Notes under the pieces: model-generated
Told to the model about the DNA's origin: nothing
The model's database searches: none
The model's input: the letters and a program-made list of their open reading frames with translations, nothing else
Part shown: positions 25,428-33,367 of the stretch, piece after piece
Numbering within the stretch: the first letter of the stretch is position 1
How the letters are laid out: every line of letters starts with the position of its first letter
Made by a program: the position numbers and the translations under genes
From: Njordibacter sp905182035
GTDB taxonomy: Bacteria > Pseudomonadota > Gammaproteobacteria > Pseudomonadales > Balneatricaceae
NCBI RefSeq assembly: GCF_047730075.1
Contig: NZ_CP159831.1
Coordinates: 2,542,001 to 2,606,000, forward strand
Reading direction: 5' to 3'
DNA length: 64,000 nucleotides

Positions 25428-26135
25428 TTAGCAGCTTTGGCCTAAATAGGCTTTGATATGACTGTCCTTTTGTTGCAAAAAATCTTTACTCGGTCCTTGC
25501 CAATGCACTCTTCCATCAGCAATAAAGACTACAGTTTCAGCTAGTTCTAAGGCATCTTTGGGCTCGTGAGTGACCAGTAGCACGGTGAGTTGATGTTGCT
25601 GACTTAGGCCTTTAACCAACGCCGCCATCTCCTGCCTTAGTGCCGGATCTAATGCACTAAAAGGCTCGTCTAACAATAATAACGGCTTGCGCCGGACCAA
25701 AGCGCGGCCTAATGCCACCCTTTGCCGCTGACCGCCCGAAAGCTGCTTAGGCAAGCGGGAACCCAGACCTTTTAAACCCACTTGATCCAGAGCGATTTCT
25801 ACTTGATCTATTTCATCCGCCGTCAGCCTAAGGCTTGGGCGTATGCCTAAAGCTAGGTTATTAAACACCGACATATGGGCAAATAAATTATGTTCTTGGA
25901 ACAAGCTTGTCACCGGCCTTTGCGCCGGGTCAAGTTGATCCACACGCTGGTCACCAAGCAAAATTTGTGCAGCATCAGTTTGAGGTTGAATAAATCCAGC
26001 CAGCAAGTTGAGTAAAGTAGATTTACCAGACCCACTGGCGCCCATAATTGCCACCACTTGGCCTAAAGGAATCTGCAAATCATAACAAAATTGCTGCTCA
26101 CCTAAACGACAACTTACCTGTTTAAAGTTAATCAC
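25428..26135 (-). CDS. thiQ: Thiamine ABC transporter, ATP-binding protein
   Basis: 235 residues from a GTG at 26135 with GGAGG five bases upstream. Walker A GASGSGKST at 32-40, signature LSGGQRQRVALGRAL, Walker B LLLLDEPFSALD. The N-terminal wording (CRLGEQQFCYDLQIPLGQVVAIMG) fits ThiQ, which drives uptake of thiamine and its phosphates. It is directly downstream of the matching permease thiP. The periplasmic binding protein ThiB, normally encoded upstream of thiP, is absent here. Confidence 0.83.
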   Translation of the reverse strand: MINFKQVSCRLGEQQFCYDLQIPLGQVVAIMGASGSGKSTLLNLLAGFIQPQTDAAQILLGDQRVDQLDPAQRPVTSLFQEHNLFAHMSVFNNLALGIRPSLRLTADEIDQVEIALDQVGLKGLGSRLPKQLSGGQRQRVALGRALVRRKPLLLLDEPFSALDPALRQEMAALVKGLSQQHQLTVLLVTHEPKDALELAETVVFIADGRVHWQGPSKDFLQQKDSHIKAYLGQSC

Positions 26136-27735
26136 TGGAGCCTCCTAAAAGACGCTCTAAAATCACAAAAATCGCCAGACATAATCCCAACAAAACCAAG
26201 GCAGTGACACCCGCCGCATCACTTTGGTAGCTCCCCAAACGTTGATACATCAGCAACGGCAGGGTTTGGATATCTGGGCTACCAAACAAAGCTACCACTC
26301 CTAAATCACCTGCAGACATAGCCGCCACTAAAGCCAAAGCTAAGCCAATTGGCTTGCGTAATATAGGCCACTCAACATGTCTCAATCGATACCAACCTTG
26401 TACCCCTATGCTGCTGCATAGGCGATCGTAATCTCTACCAATTTTAAGGTAGGCTACGGATAATACGCGTAACATATAAGGCAGCCCCATTAAGGCGTTC
26501 ACCAGCACAACAATATAAAGGTTAATAGCAAACACGTTTACATGGGGGCTTAATCCTATGAATAAACCCGTCGCTAATACCAGAGGTGGCACTACCAAAA
26601 TGACAGAACCCATCCATTCCACAGCCAGAGCAGCAGCGGCATAGCGCTCACGCCAATGACGCTGAGCTAGTAACAAACCTGAAGCCATTAGCAGGCTCAA
26701 TAAGGCAGAACTCAAAGCCACCCACAAACTATTACTGAAAGCATTCCATAATCGAAGGTCAAGCAAAACGTCTGCCCAAGCCGTGTTAATACCTGCAATC
26801 ACTACAGCCAACAAAGGCAATAATACCAACAAAGTAGCCAACAGTAGCACCAACGCATCACTCACAACACCTAACAATGGCTTGAGGTCTGGGCGCATAT
26901 TTTTGGCCGATGTTTCGAGACTGGTGAATATATCGATGGGCCTTCCTAGGCGCAAACCAGCCCACAAAATAAGCCCACAAAACACTATCTGTAACAGGCT
27001 CAAATATACAGCTTTAGCAATATCAAAATCGAACCGTATAGCTTGAAAAATAGCCACTTCAATAGTGGTGGCTTTTGGCCCGCCGCCTAAGGTCATAACA
27101 ATAGCAAAACTCGTGAAGCACAAGGCAAACACCAATGCAGCTAATTGTGGCAATACACCTTTTAGGTGAGGCCACTCAATATGGCGCCACAGGTCCATTG
27201 ATGTCATCCCTAGCTGGCTTGATAAACGCCAAGTTTCGGCGTTTATTGCATCTAATCGCTGCAATAGAATACGTGTTGCCAATGGTAGGTTAAAAAACAC
27301 GTGGGCCAACAAGATCCCCGTTAAGCCGTAAACGTAGCTGTGGGGTTGACCACCTAACCATAGCCAGAGTTGATTAAAATAGCCATATTTACCATGTAAC
27401 AAAATAATGCCAAACACTGCAATAACACTAGGCACTACTAACGCCACGCTAAAACACCGCAACAATAACCAGCGACCCACAAAAGATTGCCTACGAGCTA
27501 ACGCGCGGGCCACTAGTACAGCTGCAGACAAGCTAATGAAAGTAGATAAACACGCCTGCCACCAAGAAAACCAAACTACACGCCAAGTATAGGTGTCAGT
27601 CACATAGGCCAACCATTGCGCCTGGCCTAGATAAGAAGTGAAAGCACTCATGGCGAGCAGCAACGGTAGCAACACCAGACAAAAGCTAATGCTACTAAAC
27701 CAGAACCAGCGCCTCAATGACAATACTTTGGTCAC
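26128..27735 (-). CDS. thiP: Thiamine ABC transporter, permease
   Basis: 535 residues with about twelve membrane helices, made of two repeated permease halves. Each half has the EAA-type cytoplasmic loop (first around WRHIEWPHLKGVLPQ, second around YRLRHVEWPILRKPIGLA), as in ThiP, which is 536 residues in Escherichia coli. The start is a GTG overlapping the waaA stop as GTGA, so it is expressed from the waaA transcript. The two-half layout is shared with iron(III) permeases of the FbpB type, so thiamine specificity rests on similarity of thiQ and length. Confidence 0.8.
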   Translation of the reverse strand: MTKVLSLRRWFWFSSISFCLVLLPLLLAMSAFTSYLGQAQWLAYVTDTYTWRVVWFSWWQACLSTFISLSAAVLVARALARRQSFVGRWLLLRCFSVALVVPSVIAVFGIILLHGKYGYFNQLWLWLGGQPHSYVYGLTGILLAHVFFNLPLATRILLQRLDAINAETWRLSSQLGMTSMDLWRHIEWPHLKGVLPQLAALVFALCFTSFAIVMTLGGGPKATTIEVAIFQAIRFDFDIAKAVYLSLLQIVFCGLILWAGLRLGRPIDIFTSLETSAKNMRPDLKPLLGVVSDALVLLLATLLVLLPLLAVVIAGINTAWADVLLDLRLWNAFSNSLWVALSSALLSLLMASGLLLAQRHWRERYAAAALAVEWMGSVILVVPPLVLATGLFIGLSPHVNVFAINLYIVVLVNALMGLPYMLRVLSVAYLKIGRDYDRLCSSIGVQGWYRLRHVEWPILRKPIGLALALVAAMSAGDLGVVALFGSPDIQTLPLLMYQRLGSYQSDAAGVTALVLLGLCLAIFVILERLLGGSSD

Positions 27736-29021
27736 TCGCCTAATACCTGTTCCAGAGTCGCTTCTATAGCCAATAAGTGGCGTTTAAGTGCACCTTTTTG
27801 CTTATCAACCAAGGCTGCGCCTGCCGCTCCCATGGTATCTCTTAACGACTGGTCAGTTAATAGCTGGGTAATATCTTCTAACAAACACGCATTAGTTGTC
27901 ACTCGTAAGCCTTGAACTTGTTCTAATTGGTCACACACTTGAGTGAAGTTAAAACAATTAGGACCCATAAGCACAGGCTTACCTAGAGCAGCTGCCTCTA
28001 ATGGGTTATGTCCCCCCGTGTCAGCAAGGCTTCCACCAACAAAAACCACATCTGCTCGGCGGTAAAAATGCATCAGCAAACCCATGGCATCAACTAATAG
28101 TATGCTTCGGGGGTGCGCCTTATGCACATCAACATCAACCACACCTTGATAATTAATTTGACTATACCTTAACCAAGGTAGACCTGATTGCTGACATAAG
28201 TCAGCCACTTCGTCGAATCGTTGTGGGTGCCTAGGCACTAGCACCAAGGTCCCTCTAATCTGTGGTGGAAGCTGCGCCCATGCTTGCAATAAACTAGCCT
28301 CTTCACCACTGCGAGTGCTACCACATACCCAACACAGACCTGCAGGCACTGCCGCCGATGTGATATCTATTTGACTATCGGGGATCACTAAATCATATTT
28401 TAAGCTGCCCAGAACTGACACCTTAGAAGCCTGCGCCCCTAGGTCTAAAAAACGTTGACCCCCTGCTTGATCTTGCACTAACAATTGAGTCAGCTTTTGC
28501 AGCATGGGAGCCACTAACCAAGACAAGCGACCATATGCCTTTGCAGAACGTGCAGACAAACGTCCATTCACCAAAATAGTAGGTATTTTTTTTCTGGCAC
28601 AAGTGGTAATTAAGTTAGGCCATAGTTCCGTCTCAACTAACAACACCGCGCGAGGCTTAACTCGCTGCAACATGAGCCAGTTGGCCGCACCAAGATCCAC
28701 TGCTAGGTAGGCCCAGCTTACACGGTCGTTGTCGGCAAACAACTGCTGGCAACGTGATTGCCCAGTAACACTAGTAGTAGTCACTAGCACAGGGAGTTTT
28801 AGGTCACTAACAATGGCTTCTATTAGGGGGGTAATTGCATTGAGTTCGCCCACGCTTGCTGCGTGAACCAAGACAGGTTGATGCTGCTTTTTGGGCAACC
28901 AGCCATAACGTTGCCAAAAACCACGACGAAATTCAGCGCGGCGCCAAACAAACAGCAGATGAAATACAATACCAATTGGTAAAGCTAAATAGCATAAACA
29001 GGTATAAACGAAGAGTGCCAC
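27732..29021 (-). CDS. waaA: 3-deoxy-D-manno-octulosonic acid (Kdo) transferase
   Basis: 429 residues. An N-terminal membrane anchor (about 5-25), then HAASVGELNAITPLI with the catalytic glutamate, the segment LVETELWPNLI, and the C-terminal CMP-binding region ending GGHNPLEAAALGKPVLMGPN. It adds Kdo to lipid IVA at the cytoplasmic face of the inner membrane. It diverges from a glycosyltransferase gene by 64 bp and heads the waaA-thiP-thiQ-hemG run. Confidence 0.95.
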   Translation of the reverse strand: MALFVYTCLCYLALPIGIVFHLLFVWRRAEFRRGFWQRYGWLPKKQHQPVLVHAASVGELNAITPLIEAIVSDLKLPVLVTTTSVTGQSRCQQLFADNDRVSWAYLAVDLGAANWLMLQRVKPRAVLLVETELWPNLITTCARKKIPTILVNGRLSARSAKAYGRLSWLVAPMLQKLTQLLVQDQAGGQRFLDLGAQASKVSVLGSLKYDLVIPDSQIDITSAAVPAGLCWVCGSTRSGEEASLLQAWAQLPPQIRGTLVLVPRHPQRFDEVADLCQQSGLPWLRYSQINYQGVVDVDVHKAHPRSILLVDAMGLLMHFYRRADVVFVGGSLADTGGHNPLEAAALGKPVLMGPNCFNFTQVCDQLEQVQGLRVTTNACLLEDITQLLTDQSLRDTMGAAGAALVDKQKGALKRHLLAIEATLEQVLGE

Positions 29022-29085
29022 GGGTACAAAACAACCTTTTGTTTGTTAAACTAATGTTAACTCTTATTTTTAGACGCCCACAACA

Positions 29086-30159
29086 ATGAAGATCGTCAAC
29101 CTGATATCCGGTAAAGACTTAGGCGGACCTAAGCAGACTTTTTTGCATTACAGTGACAATTTACGCCAATTAGGCCATCAAGTCACTTCTGTCATCCGCC
29201 CAAAGGCACAATTAGAACCTCTGCTAAAGCAACGTAAGCTAGATTACTTACTACTCGATTACCCACGCACTCGATTACCACTGTTAAAAACCGTCGCTAT
29301 CAACCGACTCAAGCAGCTATTTTCACAACAAAATGCAGATCTTGTGATTGTCCACAAACCGATTGATGCCACACTGGCACGGGCTGCATTGCCTCAAAAC
29401 TGTCAACTTATTCTGATTTTACACAGCTACACTGCTACCGGCATTAATGCCGCTGACGTACTCATTTGTGTCTCTCCTGTGCTCGCTGAGTTTGCCCGTG
29501 GGCAGGGCTTTACTGGCACTTTAGAGGTGATCCCAAATTTAGTTGAACTGAACCCTATCGAACCCACAAGCCGCCCACCCAAGCCAATCCCAGTGATTGC
29601 GACTATGGGCATCCTCCGGCGCACTAAAGGCCAAGACATTCTATTGCAGGCTGCAGCTATCCTGCGTCGTCGCAACATTGAATTTAAATTAGTCATTGCT
29701 GGTAAAGGTCGTTGGCATAAAAAAATAAACAAGTGGATTCATCAATTCGATTTGAACGCTATCACTCAACGCTTAGATTGGATTAGTAACCAAGACCGGG
29801 ATAATTTTATTGATGCTGTGGACATTTTTTGCCTGCCGTCGCGGGGTGAAACCTTTGGCATGGTGGTGATTGAAACCATGGCTCGCAAACGTCTTGTGGT
29901 TGCCACTCGTTGCGGAGGCCCACAAGGCATTATTGAACACTTAAAAAATGGCTTATTGTGTGACATTAACGCCGAAAGTCTAGCCGACACACTGGCCCAA
30001 GCTATCGCACTAAAAGCTGACAGTTATCAGGCTATGTGTGAAACTGCCTATGTCACGGTTAGGGACCAATACAGCCCTGCGATCGTGCGCCAACAAATAG
30101 CAGCTATGTTGCAACAACACGTTACACCCAACCTGCCTCACACGCTAAAAGAGCACTAG
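29086..30159 (+). CDS. Family 4 glycosyltransferase, probably LPS core
   Basis: 357 residues with a GT-B fold. The N-terminus MKIVNLISGKDLGGPKQTFLHYSDNL has the acceptor-side glycine loop. The donor-side domain carries the GT4 E-x7-E motif in RGETFGMVVIETMA, followed by CGGPQGIIEHLKNGLLCD. This resembles WaaG-like hexosyltransferases. Its position back to back with waaA and beside msbA and an LpxL-type gene suggests that it builds the LPS core, but donor and acceptor cannot be read from sequence. The last 15 bases overlap the convergent end of dgkA. Confidence 0.78.
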   Translation: MKIVNLISGKDLGGPKQTFLHYSDNLRQLGHQVTSVIRPKAQLEPLLKQRKLDYLLLDYPRTRLPLLKTVAINRLKQLFSQQNADLVIVHKPIDATLARAALPQNCQLILILHSYTATGINAADVLICVSPVLAEFARGQGFTGTLEVIPNLVELNPIEPTSRPPKPIPVIATMGILRRTKGQDILLQAAAILRRRNIEFKLVIAGKGRWHKKINKWIHQFDLNAITQRLDWISNQDRDNFIDAVDIFCLPSRGETFGMVVIETMARKRLVVATRCGGPQGIIEHLKNGLLCDINAESLADTLAQAIALKADSYQAMCETAYVTVRDQYSPAIVRQQIAAMLQQHVTPNLPHTLKEH

Positions 30160-30504
30160 TAGCCAAACCAGTGCGCATTGTATTAAGGCTAAGAGAACCG
30201 CCGCAGAAGCTACATCCTTGGCCACAGCAGACCAATGGTGACGTTCATCTCCATGACGATCTATAGCCGCTTCGACTGCCGTATTGATTAATTCAGTGAT
30301 GAGCACAACAAACAAACTCATCACCAATATGGCACTTTCTAAATGGGTTTCTGGCCACCACAAAGCCAAGGGCAACATCACTAAAAAGGCCAAACTCTCT
30401 TGCTGAAAGGCTGTTTCATTACGCCATGTGAATGTCAGACCGTGCCAAGAGTAGCCACACGCTTTAGCTAAGCGCTTTACACCGTTGAGTTTATCATTCG
30501 ACAC
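30145..30504 (-). CDS. dgkA: Diacylglycerol kinase
   Basis: 119 residues with three membrane helices. Conserved sites RNETAFQQE near the first helix and ELINTAVEAAIDR in the second are those of the small integral bacterial diacylglycerol kinase. It recycles diacylglycerol to phosphatidic acid. It begins directly after the msbA stop, so it is probably cotranscribed. Confidence 0.93.
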   Translation of the reverse strand: MSNDKLNGVKRLAKACGYSWHGLTFTWRNETAFQQESLAFLVMLPLALWWPETHLESAILVMSLFVVLITELINTAVEAAIDRHGDERHHWSAVAKDVASAAVLLALIQCALVWLLVLF

Positions 30505-32286
30505 TTAGACACCCTTAACTGATTGAAATTGTAATTGATGGAGATGGGCGTACAGTCCGTGTTGGGCAATAAGCTGCTGATGACTGCCTTGCTCCACCAA
30601 TTGCCCTTCATCCATCACTAGAATTATATCTGCCTGCTCAATAGTTGAGAGGCGGTGGGCAATAACCAAAGTAGTCCGACCTACCATTACCTCGTCTAAT
30701 GCCGCTTGTATGTGACGTTCAGATTCTGTGTCTAGCGCCGAAGTGGCTTCGTCGAGCACCAACAAGGGCGCATCCTTCAATAGGGCTCTGGCAATAGCTA
30801 TACGTTGCCGCTGCCCGCCAGACAACAGCACACCAGATTCACCTACCAGGGTGTCTAAACCCAAATTCATACGATCTGTAAACTCTATCACTCGGGCAGC
30901 CTTCGCGGCCGCCATAATGCGCTCATCGCTAGCATCGTGCATGGCACCGTAGGCAATATTCTGCGCAATGGTGCCATTAAATAACACCACTTGCTGATTA
31001 ACCAGTGCAACTTGGCGACGTAAATCGATTCGGGAAAGGTCTTGAATATCGTCTTCATCAAGCAAAATTCGCCCACCTTGGGGCTCATAAAAACGTAGCA
31101 GCAAATTCACTAAGGTAGACTTGCCACTACCAGACCGTCCCACCAAGGCGACCACCTGCCCTGGTTTAATAATAACATTGACCTTCTTCAACAAGGGCTG
31201 CTCGTCATAGCCGAAGTCTACATTTTCAAAGGTTACTCGACCGTTAGCTCGAGCTATTGGTTTAGTGCCCTGATCTGTTTCTGGCGTTTCATCTAGCAGG
31301 GCAAAAATGCTCTGAGATGCGGCAATACCTTGCTGCAAAATACTATTGATTTCTGTCATCGAACGTAATGGTTTAGTGAGCATGCCTGAGGCGGTGATGA
31401 ATGCGATAAATTGCCCCGCACTCATAGTGTTAATTATACTTGGATGTAGCGCCAAATAAATTAAACTAGCCATCGCTAGCGCCACGATCATTTGTACCAA
31501 GGGCGTAGAAATAGACTCCACCAAAGCCAGCTTCATAGCCTGCTGCCGATTGTTATTACTCGCAGCCGAAAAGCCTTGTCGCTCCTGTTCTTGCGCACCA
31601 AACACACGCACCACTTCATAACCTTTAATAGCCTCACTGGCACTGGCTGTAACTTGCCCCATACTGTCCTGCAAATTAGCACTTATATTTCTAAAGCGCT
31701 TGGAGGCTTTATTCACCACCCAGCCAATAAATGGGCCCACGGTCAAAAATACCAGCGATAGCTGCCAGTTTAAATACACAATATAGGCTAGCAAACCAAC
31801 AATGGTAAGCCCTTCACGGACAAATATCTTTAGTGCATCAGTTGCTGCGCCAGTGACTTGTTCTACGTTAAAGGTAAGCTTTGACAATAGGGTTGCCGAT
31901 GAATTACGGTGGTAAAATCTCGCAGGTAGCACCAATAGCCGATCAAATATGTCTAAGCGTAGCTGGTGGATCACCCGTCTGGCCACGTAGGTAATACCGT
32001 AATTGCCCAAAAAGAAGCCTATGCCACGCACCAAAAATATCACGAGTACTGCAGCAGGTATGATAATGCGAGCAGCGCCGTCGCTATTCTCAACACTATC
32101 AACCATATATTCCATTAGGCTGGCAAAAGCTGGCTGGGTTATTGCAAACAGAACAAAACCAACAAGACTAACGCAGAAGATTAACCCGTGCTGTAATACA
32201 TAGCCCAATAAGCGTTTGTAGGCACTCCAAGCACCTAAAGTTGGTTGAGCGCTGTTAGTCGTGACGGGACCTACCGGCTTACTCAT
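30505..32286 (-). CDS. msbA: Lipid A export ABC transporter
   Basis: 593 residues: a six-helix transmembrane domain (about 1-335) fused to an ATPase with Walker A GRSGSGKST near residue 380, signature LSGGQRQRIAIARALL and Walker B LLVLDEATSALD. Length and wording fit MsbA (582 in Escherichia coli), which flips lipid A-core from the inner to the outer leaflet. Its neighbours dgkA, waaA and an LpxL-type acyltransferase support the assignment. Confidence 0.92.
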   Translation of the reverse strand: MSKPVGPVTTNSAQPTLGAWSAYKRLLGYVLQHGLIFCVSLVGFVLFAITQPAFASLMEYMVDSVENSDGAARIIIPAAVLVIFLVRGIGFFLGNYGITYVARRVIHQLRLDIFDRLLVLPARFYHRNSSATLLSKLTFNVEQVTGAATDALKIFVREGLTIVGLLAYIVYLNWQLSLVFLTVGPFIGWVVNKASKRFRNISANLQDSMGQVTASASEAIKGYEVVRVFGAQEQERQGFSAASNNNRQQAMKLALVESISTPLVQMIVALAMASLIYLALHPSIINTMSAGQFIAFITASGMLTKPLRSMTEINSILQQGIAASQSIFALLDETPETDQGTKPIARANGRVTFENVDFGYDEQPLLKKVNVIIKPGQVVALVGRSGSGKSTLVNLLLRFYEPQGGRILLDEDDIQDLSRIDLRRQVALVNQQVVLFNGTIAQNIAYGAMHDASDERIMAAAKAARVIEFTDRMNLGLDTLVGESGVLLSGGQRQRIAIARALLKDAPLLVLDEATSALDTESERHIQAALDEVMVGRTTLVIAHRLSTIEQADIILVMDEGQLVEQGSHQQLIAQHGLYAHLHQLQFQSVKGV

Positions 32287-32421
32287 TTATTGTCCTTGTA
32301 TTAGATAGAACGCTAGTTTCTCTAGCTGGCATCGCTAGCTCAGTGTAAACTAACACTCTGTTATCAATTAAATTAGCGCTTATCGGCGCCAATTTATCCC
32401 TTAATTCAAGTCGAATTCTAT

Positions 32422-33339
32422 ATGCTATCCGACAAACCATCGTTAACCAAATTTTACGCTGTTAAATACTGGCCCATTTGGTTTGGTTTAGGCTGCATTC
32501 GCTGCATCATTGCTCTGCCTTGGGCATGGCGCATAGCAATGGGTCGAGCGCTTGGTTGGCTATTGTATCAGTTATCTGGCCGCAGAAGATTCATTGCCGA
32601 AACCAATATTGGCCTCTGCTTTAGCCATTTAACGGCTGCAGAACAACGGCATATGGTACGCCAAACTTTTGCTGACAATGGTATCGGCATTATTGAGACC
32701 TCGATGGCGTGGTGGAGTTCCCGTAAAACGCTGAGTCATCGAGTGTCTATCGAAGGCGGGAAGTTAATTGAACAAGCACAAGCACAAGGTCGCGGTGTGC
32801 TATTGGTAGGTGCCCATTACACCAGTCTTGATTTAGGTGGAATTTTATTGGCACCTAGTTACCCATACTATGCTACTTACCAACGCCATAGTAATGCTTT
32901 AATAGATAGCATCATTCGCCGCGGGCGGTTAAACCATTTACCAGGCATGGTAGAGCGAGAAGACATTCGCCAAGTCATGCGATTACTCAAACAAGGGGAG
33001 ATAGTATGGTTGGCGCCGGATCAAGATGTTGGCCCAGATCGCTCGGTATTTGCGCCTTTTTTTGGTGTAGAGGCCGCCACCACTCCTATTGTTAGTCGCT
33101 TAGCTGCGGCTACAGGGGCTAAGGTGTTGCAGTTTAGTCATCACCGCACCCATCAAGATCAACGTTATCTACTCACAGTATCAGACAGCCTAGCCAACAT
33201 CCCTAGTGGCGACCTTGTCGCAGATGCTGCAGATCTAAATGCCGCTATTGAGGCGAAGGTGCGGCTGAAACCCAGCCAATACTTGTGGTTACACCGCCGC
33301 TTTAAAACGCGCCCAGACAATAGCCCTAAGATTTATTAA
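32422..33339 (+). CDS. Lipid A biosynthesis acyltransferase (LpxL/HtrB family)
   Basis: 305 residues. One hydrophobic segment near the N-terminus, then the catalytic HX4D motif GAHYTSLD (H132, D137) and the second conserved block IVWLAPDQDVGPDRSVFAPFFGVEAAT. The C-terminus LWLHRRFKTRPDNSPKIY is the family ending. It transfers a secondary fatty acid, probably lauroyl, onto Kdo2-lipid IVA. It diverges from msbA. Whether it acts as LpxL or LpxM cannot be decided from one copy. Confidence 0.9.
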   Translation: MLSDKPSLTKFYAVKYWPIWFGLGCIRCIIALPWAWRIAMGRALGWLLYQLSGRRRFIAETNIGLCFSHLTAAEQRHMVRQTFADNGIGIIETSMAWWSSRKTLSHRVSIEGGKLIEQAQAQGRGVLLVGAHYTSLDLGGILLAPSYPYYATYQRHSNALIDSIIRRGRLNHLPGMVEREDIRQVMRLLKQGEIVWLAPDQDVGPDRSVFAPFFGVEAATTPIVSRLAAATGAKVLQFSHHRTHQDQRYLLTVSDSLANIPSGDLVADAADLNAAIEAKVRLKPSQYLWLHRRFKTRPDNSPKIY

Positions 33340-33367
33340 AGGCACAAATTATAACCCCTTAGGGCTA

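Noticed and set aside
29022..29085. TPP riboswitch sought upstream of the waaA-thiPQ run.
   Set aside because: The 64-bp gap is too short and contains no thi-box-like sequence.
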